Below, piece by piece: positions 16,960-25,663 of a DNA stretch of 64,000 nucleotides; position 1 is the first letter of the stretch, and each line of letters begins with the position of its first letter. The notes under the pieces were generated by a model. It was not told the origin of the DNA. It did no database searches and worked only from the letters and a program-made list of their open reading frames with translations. The DNA lies in assembly GCF_029542205.1 (NCBI RefSeq), contig NZ_CP113783.1, positions 3,897,001 to 3,961,000 on the forward strand. Direction: 5' to 3'. The position numbers and the translations under genes were made by a program. This stretch comes from Pseudoxanthomonas sp. SE1 (GTDB lineage Bacteria; Pseudomonadota; Gammaproteobacteria; Xanthomonadales; Xanthomonadaceae).

Positions 16960-17019
16960 GTCTAGCACCGGAATTGAGCCCCGCCGCGAGACGGTGTCGG
17001 CTTGAATGAGTTGTTAGGC
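16960..17019 (-). repeat. Integron attC site between cassettes
   Basis: 60 bp on the minus strand: R'' box GCCTAAC, AACTCATTCAAGCCGACACC, central palindrome GTCTCGCGGCGGGGC, CTCAATTCCGGT and R' box GCTAGAC. This is a complete short attC with both simple sites and the expected L-box region. Confidence 0.9.
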
Positions 17020-17646
17020 CTCATCTCGCCGTAGTCTCTCGATTTTTTCGTCATGAGGTGAGTAGCTACTTTTCCCCTCAAACATGCCCTCTGAAACATG
17101 TAGCTTGTAGCTAGCGATTCGCTTCCATTTGGTGTTGGGTGACGAAATTATCTCCAGATAAAGCGTCATTTCACCGTTCTCTTCGTGATCCCATCGATCT
17201 GTCTCAAGCACAACGTGGATGTCTTTCTCTGAATTTGCACCGAGCGTGAACGGATACCAGTCGCGAACAACGGCGCTGTCAAGCCACTCAAATCGCTTGC
17301 TGCCAGATCGTTGGAACTGGGAGTAAGCAACGATCCACTTTGGATAGAACGAGAATCTGCGAGATGTTCGGTGACCCTTCAGCTCACAGACGAGCCTTAC
17401 ATCCAACACTTCTCCGGGCTGTCTACCAAGATTGTAGAAGGAGAGACCCATGTCAAAGCTTGGAATCCACCAGCTCTTACCATCTTCCGAGCCAGATATC
17501 TGAGGTGTGATTCGGTAGAGACGAAAGCTAGGCGCATCATGTGAGACGCGAAGCTTGAATGGGCGCAGGCTGTTTACCCAGAGTGATAAGAAAGAAACCA
17601 CCAAGGCGAGAAGACTGATGATTATTGCGAGATGTCCGACCGTCAT
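17014..17646 (-). CDS. Membrane-anchored hypothetical protein (integron cassette)
   Basis: 210 residues with one N-terminal membrane segment (about 4-25, LAIIISLLALVVSFLSLWV) and a remaining domain rich in beta strands (FKLRVSHDAPSF, MGLSFYNLGRQPGEVLDVRL, MTLYLEIISSP). No known family. It fills one cassette: the ATG lies 15 bp after the upstream attC and the TAA stop is inside the GCCTAAC box of the downstream attC. Its topology (anchor plus a soluble beta domain) resembles other cassette-encoded proteins of unknown role. Confidence 0.75.
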   Translation of the reverse strand: MTVGHLAIIISLLALVVSFLSLWVNSLRPFKLRVSHDAPSFRLYRITPQISGSEDGKSWWIPSFDMGLSFYNLGRQPGEVLDVRLVCELKGHRTSRRFSFYPKWIVAYSQFQRSGSKRFEWLDSAVVRDWYPFTLGANSEKDIHVVLETDRWDHEENGEMTLYLEIISSPNTKWKRIASYKLHVSEGMFEGKSSYSPHDEKIERLRRDEA

Positions 17647-17660
17647 ACAGTGCCTTTGAG

Positions 17661-17720
17661 GCCTAATGCCAAGATTGAGCTGTGCCGCGAAGCGGCATCG
17701 GCTTGAATGGATTGTTATAC
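17661..17720 (-). repeat. Integron attC site between cassettes
   Basis: 60 bp on the minus strand: R'' box GTATAAC, AATCCATTCAAGCCGATGCC, the palindrome GCTTCGCGGC, ACAGCTCAATCTTGGC and R' box ATTAGGC. Architecture and spacing match the neighbouring attC at 16960-17019. Confidence 0.9.
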
Positions 17721-17987
17721 CTTGCTACTGCTGGCGAGCATACGAGACAGCTCAAGTATCGTGTTGGACGCGCTCTGGAAGCCGCTGAGGCCGACGCCTT
17801 GAACCTCATAGAAGTACGTGCCACGAGAGCTGAGTTGCTTATAGATGACGCGAGAACCTAATGCTGTCGCAAGGTTGACAATCGCCTCTTCCAAGGTCTT
17901 TCTCTGAGAGATCGCGGTGTTCTTGGTCGTCGTGTGGAAGCAGCGGTTAGCTGAAGGTGGTGCTTTGATGATTTCTGTCAGAGCCAT
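17715..17987 (-). CDS. Small hypothetical protein (integron cassette)
   Basis: 90-residue soluble protein of unknown function. An AAGGAAAG ribosome-binding site precedes the ATG. Its TAA stop lies inside the GTATAAC R'' box of the next attC, the same design as the two following cassettes. The sequence has a helical centre (KTLEEAIVNLATALG) and a C-terminal Ser-rich helix. No attC or attI could be found upstream, so the cassette's far boundary is unknown. Confidence 0.65.
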   Translation of the reverse strand: MALTEIIKAPPSANRCFHTTTKNTAISQRKTLEEAIVNLATALGSRVIYKQLSSRGTYFYEVQGVGLSGFQSASNTILELSRMLASSSKV

Positions 17988-18384
17988 GAGCTTTCCTTAC
18001 GCGGCACAACTACTTAGCAGTTGAACCCCTAGGTCGGTTATACGACTTATCCAAAGCGCACCGTATGGAAGGCTATACCCTCGATAGGGCTCGATCTTAG
18101 GCCGACCACGTCCGGCTAACAACCCGATGAACAACCGTACCCAGTAGAGTTCGGTGTACTCGCTAAAGCGAATGTCCGCTCTGGGTCGGAAGCAGCCCTC
18201 AGGCGACCAATAATCCGACCCCACAAAGCGCGTGCTCCAGGTGCCCTCCCACGGATGATCGGGCGACCCTCCGCACCGCGATATCGAACGGAGGCGCCCC
18301 ACAGGGTTCGGCGGGCCGCATTGCGAATGCCCATCTATGTGCTTCCCCGACGACATGCCGCAAGGCCCGCCGGGGCTGGACGCC
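17988..18384. other. Non-coding stretch before the signalling operon
   Basis: No supported gene. It contains a degenerate half of the GTCCGC palindrome at 18172-18194 and an inverted TGCTAAGT at 18012-18019. A 119-codon minus frame (17997-18356) overlaps these and reads low-complexity, biased sequence; I do not call it. Composition returns to host-like GC near 18360. Confidence 0.5.
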
Positions 18385-19518
18385 TCACGCCATCGCGATG
18401 TGTTTCTTGATGCTTGAAAGCAGGCGGTTGCGGTCGAAGGGTTTCACCATGAAGTCCACCGCGCCCAGCTTGATGCTCTCGACCGCCACCTCGCGCGTGC
18501 TGTTACCGGTGATCAGAATGATGGGGACCCCGGCGAGTTCGCTGTTCGCCTTCACGATCTTTATCAGCTCGATGCCATCCGTGTCGGGAAGCCCGAAATC
18601 TACCAGGATCAGATCGGGCCGCCAGCCCCTAAGCAGCAGGATGGCCTCCGACGCACTCTTGGCGTAGCTCAATCGCAATCCCGCGTCGGCCAGCAGGTGA
18701 CCGATCATGCGATGCTGGAATTCGTCGTCGTCGACCACCAGCACCTCGGGCTCTACATGCCGTGTCTGCGCGGATATGGCACGGGCATGGCCGATATGAC
18801 TTTCCAGATGCGCCTTCAGGGCCGTCACCCACGCCGCTACTTCGGCCAGGTCCCCGCACTCGCGGATCTGTGTCAGCAGCGCGCGTGCCGCGTCGTAGGA
18901 CTGGGCGGGCAGCGTGCCGGATAGCCCCTCGACGAACGCCTGCATGCCGTCGCCGGCACCGTGCAGCCTGCGCGAGACATCCCCCATTGCCCTGTCGCCA
19001 GCGGCTAAGGTGTCCAGGACGGCCTGCTCCAGTTGCGCCATGTGGCGGGCGTTGGCCGCGATGCCGGAAATGCGCGAGTTCCATGCACTCGATTCCTGGA
19101 GCGCGCGCACGGCGGCGATGACCGCCATGCCCAGCCGCCGAGGGTCGTCGCTGATCGGCCAGAAGACGACGTAATCGTCGAAGCGCTTGTCCTTGCAGAG
19201 ATGAAAGGCGCGCACGGCGTCGGCGCGCTTGCACAGAACGACCGCCTTGTGCCGCAGCGACGCCAGCTGCGCCGATGCCCGGAACAGCCCCAGGTACCAG
19301 CTCTCCGCCTCGTCGAGATCATGGAATGCCAGCACCAGCACGCTCGGCTTGATGGCTTCGGCCTGCTGGTAGGCGGCCTCGATGTTCGACGTGGCCACCT
19401 CAAGCGCGACCTGCTGCATGATCATCTCGGCCAGCAGGCGGCGGTCGGAATTCGAATCGCAGACGACCAGCACGGGGGCCGCATGGGAGCTGTCGCCGGG
19501 TTTGGAATCCACGTTCAT
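18385..19518 (-). CDS. Response regulator with pseudo-receiver and receiver domains
   Basis: 377 residues, cytoplasmic. The N-terminal domain (about 12-125) has receiver-like strands (APVLVVCDSNSDRRLLAEMI) but the strand that should carry the phospho-acceptor Asp reads VLVLAFHDLDE, so it is probably a pseudo-receiver. A helical middle (about 140-250) may be a four-helix segment. The C-terminal receiver (about 258-377) is canonical: VLVVDDDEFQHR, phospho-acceptor LVDFGLPDTDG near residue 307, the ILITGNS Thr region and the FMVKPFD Lys. There is no output domain, suggesting it relays or sequesters phosphate. It starts 5 bp after the EAL gene and is the last gene of the operon. Confidence 0.85.
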   Translation of the reverse strand: MNVDSKPGDSSHAAPVLVVCDSNSDRRLLAEMIMQQVALEVATSNIEAAYQQAEAIKPSVLVLAFHDLDEAESWYLGLFRASAQLASLRHKAVVLCKRADAVRAFHLCKDKRFDDYVVFWPISDDPRRLGMAVIAAVRALQESSAWNSRISGIAANARHMAQLEQAVLDTLAAGDRAMGDVSRRLHGAGDGMQAFVEGLSGTLPAQSYDAARALLTQIRECGDLAEVAAWVTALKAHLESHIGHARAISAQTRHVEPEVLVVDDDEFQHRMIGHLLADAGLRLSYAKSASEAILLLRGWRPDLILVDFGLPDTDGIELIKIVKANSELAGVPIILITGNSTREVAVESIKLGAVDFMVKPFDRNRLLSSIKKHIAMA

Positions 19519-19523
19519 CCGGG

Positions 19524-20750
19524 TCAGTCCCCGCGTGCCTCGCCCACGCCGCGCAGCCGCGAGGGGCCGTCCCACGCGCGCGTCCATGGAATCACTTCGT
19601 CGATGGGCAGCGCGGGCGAGAAGTAGTACCCCTGCGCCTGGGCTGCGCCCAGCTCGCGCACCAGGTGGAACTCCTCTTCCGTCTCCACGCCTTCGGCCAC
19701 CGTGGTCATGCCCAGGTCCGCGGCCAGTGCCAGGGTGGATTGCAGGATCTTGCGGCCACGCTCGTTCCTGGCCGCGCCTGCGACGAAGCTGCGGTCGATC
19801 TTGAGCTCGTCGAACGGCAGGTCGCGGAGATTGGCGAGCGAAGAGTGACCGGTGCCGAAGTCGTCGATCGACAGCGAGATCTTCCGCAGCCTCAAGCGGT
19901 TCGCGGTATCCAGCTGGGCGCTCGGCTGCACGAACGCCTCTTGTTCGGTGATTTCCAGGGTGAGGTTCTCCAGCGGCGCCTGGAAGCGCGAGGCCAGCGC
20001 AACGATGGACTCCGTAAGCCTGATGTCGGCCAGCAGTTCGGCGGTGACGTTGACGGACACCGTCCAGGGATGGCCGCGCCCCGCCCATTCGGCGAGATCG
20101 GAGATGGCGGTGATCAACACCGTGCTGGACACCTCCTTCATGTGGGCGGCATAGCGCTGCGTCGTCGCCAGATTGCCCGGCGTCAGGATCCCGTGCGTCT
20201 CGCTCCGCCAGCGCGCGAGCGCCTCGAAGCCGACGACCTCCAGGGTCCTGAGGTCGATCTTGGGCTGGTACCAGGGCTCGACGTTCTCCACCGCCACCTG
20301 GTCGAGCTCGGACTCGTACAGTTCCAGAGGCTTGCGGGTGGAAGCCGATGCGGCGGACATGCGAAGGACATCGCGCAGCGCCAGCTCCAGCTCATTGGGA
20401 TAGACCGGCTTGTGCAGCGCGGGACCTACGCACAGCCCGTGCGCCATCGCCAGCTCCCGGGCCGACCCCACGATGGCCGTCTCCTCCGCCGAGAACAGCA
20501 GCAGCCCGCCGGAATAGCCCAGCGAGGCGATGTTGCGGATGAACTCCACGCCATCCATTCCCGGCATCTGCAGGTCGCAGACCACGACGGCGACCCGGTC
20601 GTGGGTCTGGGCCAGGGACTCCAGCGCGCTGGCGGCATCGTCGTAGACACGGATCGTGTCGATGCCCTGCGCACGCAGCCCCAGGTTCCTCAGCTGCATC
20701 TCGACCACGCGAAGGGTGATGCGGTCGTCGTCGACCACCACTATCTCCAT
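19524..20750 (-). CDS. Response regulator with EAL c-di-GMP phosphodiesterase domain
   Basis: 408 residues from ATG 20750, preceded by a perfect AAGGAGG five bases upstream; a weaker ATG at 20768 overlaps the kinase gene. Domains: receiver (1-125, IVVVDDDRITLR, acceptor in CDLQMPGMDG near residue 58, KPVYPNE) and EAL (about 155-400). EAL motifs are present: FEALARW, EITEQEAF, DDFGTGHSSL, KIDRSFV, AEGVET and QGYYFSPAL. All known metal- and substrate-binding motifs look intact, so it should hydrolyse c-di-GMP when signalled by the kinase. The layout is that of RocR/PvrR-like proteins. Confidence 0.9.
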   Translation of the reverse strand: MEIVVVDDDRITLRVVEMQLRNLGLRAQGIDTIRVYDDAASALESLAQTHDRVAVVVCDLQMPGMDGVEFIRNIASLGYSGGLLLFSAEETAIVGSARELAMAHGLCVGPALHKPVYPNELELALRDVLRMSAASASTRKPLELYESELDQVAVENVEPWYQPKIDLRTLEVVGFEALARWRSETHGILTPGNLATTQRYAAHMKEVSSTVLITAISDLAEWAGRGHPWTVSVNVTAELLADIRLTESIVALASRFQAPLENLTLEITEQEAFVQPSAQLDTANRLRLRKISLSIDDFGTGHSSLANLRDLPFDELKIDRSFVAGAARNERGRKILQSTLALAADLGMTTVAEGVETEEEFHLVRELGAAQAQGYYFSPALPIDEVIPWTRAWDGPSRLRGVGEARGD

Positions 20751-20760
20751 GGGAACCTCC

Positions 20761-23700
20761 TTATCCATCGGTTTCTCCTCTCTCTTCCAATCTCTTGATC
20801 GCCTGAGTGGTTTCTTCCAGCAGCCCCACCGCTTCGCTGAGCAGCATCACCAGCACCTCCTGGCTGAGCGGACCATCGGCGACAAGGGCTGCGCGCTCCA
20901 GCTCGGAGCAGATTTCCGCGAAGGGCAAGGCGCCGACCGCGCGGGAGGACGATTTCAGCCGATGGGCGATGCCCGCGATCGTGGTGACGTCGTCCCTCAG
21001 GCTTGCGCTCTGCAGGTCGAACGTGGCCTGGCGCAGCGACTCCCCGAAGGCCGACAGGAGCTCGGCATGCACGGACTTGTCGCTGCCCACCAGTTGCTCC
21101 AGGACAGACAGGTCCAGCCTTTCGGCGCCTGCCGGGACGGCGGCCGCCGCCAGGGCGCTGTCGCTGTGGACCGAGGTCAGGCGCGTCAGGGACTCCTGCA
21201 GCGACGTCAGGGTGGTGGGCTTGACCAGGTATTCGTCCGCCTTCAGATCGACCGTGGTCGCCTCCGTACGGATGGCGTTCGCCGTCAGCACGATCACTGG
21301 GATATCGCGCTGCCGGGCATCGGCCTTGAGGCGACCGATCAGCGTGTAGCCGTCCATGTTGGGCATGTGGAGGTCGGTGATGACGACGGCATACCGCCGC
21401 TGCTCCAGAAGCGCCAGGGCTTCCAGGCCGTCCCCGGCCACATCGGCGACGTACCCGAGCAGTTCGAGCTGCCGCAGGATGACCTTCTGGTTGGTGATGT
21501 CGTCCTCGACGACGAGCACGCGCCCACGCTGCGCGGGAGCGCTGGCGGCGCTGCCTGCCGCGGGTTTGTCGGCGCCGGAGGGCGCGAGCGGCCAGTCGAA
21601 TTCGATGCCCGCACTGAGGCACACCGCAGACAGGAGGGCGCGCTGCCTCAGGATGGAGGCATCAAGCACCACGGTGCCGTCGTCTATCCGCCGCGGCGAG
21701 CGCCTGCGTCCGCGCGTGACGACGAGCCGGGCCACGCCGGCGACCCCATCCATGCAGGGCGGCAGCATCAACCAGCCCCTGGCCTTGTAGTCCGCGCCGT
21801 GCAGGAGCAGCGCATCGGGGCGGGACGCAAGCACCTTCGCCGCCAGCTCCATGCCGGGGACCTGGCTGACGTTCGCGCCCGCGTAGCGCAGGTACGAGCA
21901 GACATCGTCGGCGTCGTACACCGCGCTCTGCGTCACCAGCACCTCCAGGCCGTCCAGCCTGAGGTTCAACGAGGGCGACTGGGTCACGCCTGCGACCGGA
22001 ATGCGCGCGTAGAACGTCGATCCTACGTCCAGCTGGCTGGTGGCCCAGATGGATCCACCCATCAGGTCGACCAGCTGCTTGCAAATGGCCAGCCCCAGAC
22101 CGGTGCCGCCGAACCGGCGCGTGGTCGAGGCTTCGGCCTGGGTGAACACATGGAACAGGCGGTCCATGTTTTCCGGGGAAATGCCTATCCCGTTGTCGGC
22201 CACGGTGACCAGCAGCCAGCCGTTGTCGTCGCGGTCCTCCTCGATCGCGAACCTTACGCGCCCCCGCTTGGCGCGACTTCCGCTGAACTTGATCGCATTG
22301 CCCAGCAGGTTGAAGAAGACCTGCCTCATCCTCACCGGGTCGGCCAGCACCGTCTCGGGCAGGCCGGGGGAGATGTAGAGGTTGACGTCCACGCCTTTGG
22401 CGACCGCCTCGGCATTGAGGGTCTCGCAGACGGACTCGGCGAGGGGCTCGAGCGCCGTGGGCTGCCGCACGATCTCCAGCCGGCCGGCTTCGATCTTCGA
22501 GAAATCCAGGATGTCGTCGATCAGCCGCAGCAGGTTGGTGGCCGATTCGTGGATCGTCTTCAACGCATCGTTCTGCCGGCTGCCCAGCTCGCTTCGGGAA
22601 AGCACCTCCACCATGCCCAGCACGCCGTTCATGGGCGTGCGTATCTCATGGCTCATCGACGCCAGGAACGCGGACTTGGCCCGGCTGGCGGATTCGGCCT
22701 GCTGCTTGGCCGCCTGCAGCTCCGCCGTGCGCTGCGCGACGATCCGTTCCAGGTCTTCATTGAGCGTGCGGAGCTCGCGCTCGGCCAGCTTCTGGTCGCT
22801 GATGTCCAGGGCGACGCCCTGCATCGACCCGGCATGCTCGCCGTCGGAGGGGAACATCCTTCCGATGATCGACACCCAGCGCACGTCGCCGGTCGCGGCG
22901 GGCACCCTCACCTCCACACGGAATTCCTGCTCCTCCTGGAGGACATGCCGCAGTTGCCGGTCCTTGGCCTCCCGCTCTTCGGCGTGTATCCGCTCCAGGA
23001 ATTCCAGATAGCCGATGGAACCGGTGGGCGCCAACCCGAACATCTCGGCGCACCTGTCCGACCAGACGATCCGGCGCTGCTCCCTGTTCCAGCTCCAGGT
23101 CCCCAGGCCGGCGGCGCGGATGGCCAGGCGAAGGCTCTGTTCGCTGTTTTCCAGGGCGATCTGCGCCGCCCGGCGTGCCGTGATGTCCCGGAAGTAGACC
23201 GACAGCTCGCCCTCGTGCGGGTAGGCGCGCACTTCGAACCACGCCTGGAGCGGTTGGTAGAAAGCGACGAATTCGCGGGCCGTATCGGTCCGCACGGCTT
23301 CTTCGTACTGCGCCTGGAACTCGCTTCCCACCGCTTCCGGGAACGCATCCCAGATGTTGTAGCCCAGCAGCTTCCCCCGATGCTCGTGCAGCAGCCGTTC
23401 GGCCTGCCGGTTCACGTACCGGAAGGCGAAGTTTCGGTCCAGCTGGAAGAACGCGTCGGTGATGCTCTCCAGGGTGTTGGTCAGCCGGGCCGCCACGTTG
23501 GCCATCTGCTGCTCGGCCCGGTAGCGCGCCGAGGAATCCAGGAAGGCGCCGCGGATGTACGCCACGTTGCCCGCGGCGTCCCGCTCGGCCGTGCCCACGC
23601 AGCGCACCCAGAGGCATTCGCCGGTGGCCGAGATGATCTCGAACTCCTCGTCGATGGGCGCGCCATCGATTTCGCACGAAGCGAAGGCTTCGATCAGGTG

Positions 23701-24321
23701 GTTGCGCCATTCGGGGGCGATGAACTGCACCGCCTGCTCCGGCGTCGGGTGGGTGCCCTCGGGCATGCCATGGATTTCGGCCACCTGGCCCGACCAGGTG
23801 ATCTGGCGTTCGCGCACGTCGTACTGCCACCCGCCGAACCGGACCATCCGGCTGGCGAAGCGCGCCAGGGCGGACACCTCATCGGCCTGTCTCTGCGCCA
23901 GCTTCTGCGCCGTGATGTCTTCGTGCACGACCAGCACGTGCGGTGCCGCCGTGCCCGCGCTGGACGTGAAGCAGGACGCGCGCGCGACGAACCAGCGTGG
24001 CCGGTCGGGGGCATCGCAGGGATATTCCAGCTGAAAGCCGCCCGATCCGGCCTGCACCACCTCGGCGAACAGCTCGACGAACTTGCGCGCGTAGGGGTCG
24101 TCGCAGGCCGCGGCGCGCTTGCAGACGAGCAGGTAGTTGGCACCCTCGGCAACGGCGCCCGGATCGATGCCTGCGCTGTGCGAGGCCTGCTTCCACGCTT
24201 CATTGGTGAACAGCAAGGTGCCGGACTCGCCCACGATGCAGGCCGGGTGGGGCAAAGCGTCCAGCGCCGCGCGTGCCAGATCCTGGTGCAGTGCCATGAG
24301 TGATGTCGCCGCCGCGTCCAT
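20761..24321 (-). CDS. Soluble hybrid histidine kinase (PAS-HisKA-HATPase-REC-Hpt)
   Basis: 1186 residues without clear membrane segments. About four PAS/PAC units fill residues 10-530 (for example NEAWKQAS, GGWQYDVRERQITW, FRYVNRQAERLLHEH, IVWSDRCAEMFGL). A coiled linker leads to HisKA (His in SHEIRTPMNG near 557), then HATPase (NAIKFSG near 677, GGTGLGLAICKQL near 742). A degenerate receiver (VLVTQSAVYD near 794) precedes a canonical receiver (acceptor in VVITDLHMPNMDG near 982) and an Hpt domain (IAHRLKSSSRAVG near 1119). It is a phosphorelay hub for internal or redox signals. It heads an operon with the EAL and receiver proteins, overlapping the former's longest start. Confidence 0.93.
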   Translation of the reverse strand: MDAAATSLMALHQDLARAALDALPHPACIVGESGTLLFTNEAWKQASHSAGIDPGAVAEGANYLLVCKRAAACDDPYARKFVELFAEVVQAGSGGFQLEYPCDAPDRPRWFVARASCFTSSAGTAAPHVLVVHEDITAQKLAQRQADEVSALARFASRMVRFGGWQYDVRERQITWSGQVAEIHGMPEGTHPTPEQAVQFIAPEWRNHLIEAFASCEIDGAPIDEEFEIISATGECLWVRCVGTAERDAAGNVAYIRGAFLDSSARYRAEQQMANVAARLTNTLESITDAFFQLDRNFAFRYVNRQAERLLHEHRGKLLGYNIWDAFPEAVGSEFQAQYEEAVRTDTAREFVAFYQPLQAWFEVRAYPHEGELSVYFRDITARRAAQIALENSEQSLRLAIRAAGLGTWSWNREQRRIVWSDRCAEMFGLAPTGSIGYLEFLERIHAEEREAKDRQLRHVLQEEQEFRVEVRVPAATGDVRWVSIIGRMFPSDGEHAGSMQGVALDISDQKLAERELRTLNEDLERIVAQRTAELQAAKQQAESASRAKSAFLASMSHEIRTPMNGVLGMVEVLSRSELGSRQNDALKTIHESATNLLRLIDDILDFSKIEAGRLEIVRQPTALEPLAESVCETLNAEAVAKGVDVNLYISPGLPETVLADPVRMRQVFFNLLGNAIKFSGSRAKRGRVRFAIEEDRDDNGWLLVTVADNGIGISPENMDRLFHVFTQAEASTTRRFGGTGLGLAICKQLVDLMGGSIWATSQLDVGSTFYARIPVAGVTQSPSLNLRLDGLEVLVTQSAVYDADDVCSYLRYAGANVSQVPGMELAAKVLASRPDALLLHGADYKARGWLMLPPCMDGVAGVARLVVTRGRRRSPRRIDDGTVVLDASILRQRALLSAVCLSAGIEFDWPLAPSGADKPAAGSAASAPAQRGRVLVVEDDITNQKVILRQLELLGYVADVAGDGLEALALLEQRRYAVVITDLHMPNMDGYTLIGRLKADARQRDIPVIVLTANAIRTEATTVDLKADEYLVKPTTLTSLQESLTRLTSVHSDSALAAAAVPAGAERLDLSVLEQLVGSDKSVHAELLSAFGESLRQATFDLQSASLRDDVTTIAGIAHRLKSSSRAVGALPFAEICSELERAALVADGPLSQEVLVMLLSEAVGLLEETTQAIKRLEERGETDG

Positions 24322-24489
24322 GAACTAGCGTGGAAGCAAGCCTGTGGCTTCGGACGGTAGCGGAGCGTGATGAGTCGCCTTTAAATGTGACGTGCGTCGC
24401 AACGTGGCCTGAATGATGAGCAGCATGAAGACTCGTGGGCGGTCAGGGGAAGTCCGCGCGACTTCTCATCGGCCCCGATTCCGGATTCT

Positions 24490-24622
24490 TTAGGCCAGGA
24501 CCCCATCCGGCAGGACGCGTACGCCCCGCGCTTCGCCCTTCAGCACGGCCACCTGCTCCATGTGCTTGCGGTCGCTGATGGCGTCCTGCACCTTGAACCA
24601 GTGCTCCACTGGCATGCCGTAC
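24490..24622 (-). pseudogene. 3'-terminal gene fragment, unknown family
   Basis: About 44 C-terminal codons ending in TAA: HWFKVQDAISDRKHMEQVAV followed by LKGEARGVRVLPDG. The host-like GC content and coding character stop abruptly near 24620, where an unrelated plus-strand fragment begins. The 5' part of this gene is absent from the window, so this looks like a deletion or insertion scar. The helical pattern recalls small DUF4287-like domains, but I do not assign it. Confidence 0.45.
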
Positions 24623-24624
24623 TG

Positions 24625-24999
24625 CCTCTCGGTCGAGGGGTGCCTTATAGCCTGTGGGCTGGCGGCGGCATGCAGACTACGGCCGAGGAGCTTTTGCGCT
24701 GGATTATCGCGCTGTCCGAGGAGCGGTTGATAGACGCGGAGCACATGCAATGGTTGTGGCAACCGGAATCGCTCACTAGCGGTGCGCAGAGTGAATGGGC
24801 CTTGGGCTGGCCGGTACTTAAAGCGGATTTTCCCCGCCAAGTCGCGGGCATCGGCGGCGCACGGGCTGCCTTTGTTGTCTATCCTGACGAAGATCTGGCC
24901 GTCATCGTACTGACCAACCTCGCAGGTTCGAATCCTCAAAGATTCATCCGTCGCATCGGCGAGTTTTATCAATCCCGTCCCAATACGACCGCCCACTAG
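24625..24999 (+). pseudogene. Serine hydrolase (beta-lactamase-like) C-terminal fragment
   Basis: About 124 codons with the C-terminal pattern of class-C-like serine hydrolases: YSLWAGGGMQTTAEELLRWI, then EWALGWPVL, a GIGGARAAFVVYPDEDLAVI strand pair and VLTNLAG. The catalytic Ser-x-x-Lys and Tyr-x-Asn motifs are missing because the 5' two-thirds is absent. The frame upstream of about 24625 is unrelated sequence, so the gene is truncated and cannot make a working enzyme. Confidence 0.7.
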
Positions 25000-25006
25000 G
25001 CCGCCC

Positions 25007-25303
25007 TTGTCGGAGGCCTACGTTAAAAGGTTGTGTCCTGTCTGCTTTCGGCCAAGAGGGCCGCTCTCAATCGTGATGGCCGGGCGCGCGCAGGCTATCC
25101 TGTCGCGCATGGACGAGCAAGAAGAGGTAGTGTTCGGAGATCGGGCCACAGCCATCATGTGGAGCCCGGATATCGTGAGCTTCATGCGCGGAGCCGGTAC
25201 TGATCGCGAACTAGACATTCGGAATGCTGCGGACGCACTGAGTATGACGCTCCGCGTCTGGCTCGCAGGACCTGCTTCCAATGATCCGCATGGGCCTGGC
25301 TAG
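25007..25303 (+). CDS. Small hypothetical protein, doubtful
   Basis: 98-codon frame from a TTG start directly after the serine-hydrolase fragment, no recognised domain. The part from about residue 35 (MDEQEEVVFGDRATAIMW to LDIRNAADALSMTLRVWLAG) reads like a folded protein. An ATG at 25109 would give a 64-residue product. It may be a remnant or a small accessory gene. Confidence 0.3.
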   Translation: MSEAYVKRLCPVCFRPRGPLSIVMAGRAQAILSRMDEQEEVVFGDRATAIMWSPDIVSFMRGAGTDRELDIRNAADALSMTLRVWLAGPASNDPHGPG

Positions 25304-25663
25304 CAGCTCTGTTGGATGGCATGCCAATGCATCGACAAGGTCTTAAGTGTCCTGTTTAAAAGGCATAGACCAGAGACTGCCTCTTGGAGTACCTGCGCGT
25401 GGCACTGGATGTCCGCTTCCGGCCAGAAGCGGACATTGCTAAATCTCTGGCAATCAGAAGTAGCTGTCTTGCATGAAGAAGCTGCGGTACTGCTTGGATC
25501 GATGAGTGGGGAAGTGCTACGCAGAGGGGAGGAGGCCTCCTCTGCGTACGGGCTGTCATCACGACAGTCTTCCGCCAAGGGTGAGGGCGGCATCAACTGG
25601 CTCGGGGAATGCCAGCGAATTAATGAGCGGCGCGCCAAGGAGACGACAGCCCGCTCGGTGAGG
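25304..25663. other. Non-coding scar region with a perfect palindrome
   Basis: No convincing gene in either direction. At 25409-25436 lies a near-perfect copy of the accessory palindrome: ATGTCCGCTTCC, GGCC, AGAAGCGGACAT. The region joins the truncated fragments on the left to the flavoprotein gene on the right. Confidence 0.55.

Noticed and set aside
17997..18356. A 119-codon minus frame before the signalling operon
   Set aside because: It reads through a half palindrome and junction DNA, with no coherent domain or start signal.
9944..18400. A CRISPR-associated transposon
   Set aside because: No cas genes or direct-repeat/spacer array seen in the window; TniQ alone does not imply RNA guidance.
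20656..24303. A 1215-codon plus-strand frame opposite the hybrid kinase
   Set aside because: Mirror of the kinase gene in high-GC DNA; no motifs, very high Arg/Gly/His content.
24490..24996. A 168-codon minus frame read as one gene
   Set aside because: Only its last 44 codons look coding; the rest is the reverse of the serine-hydrolase fragment.
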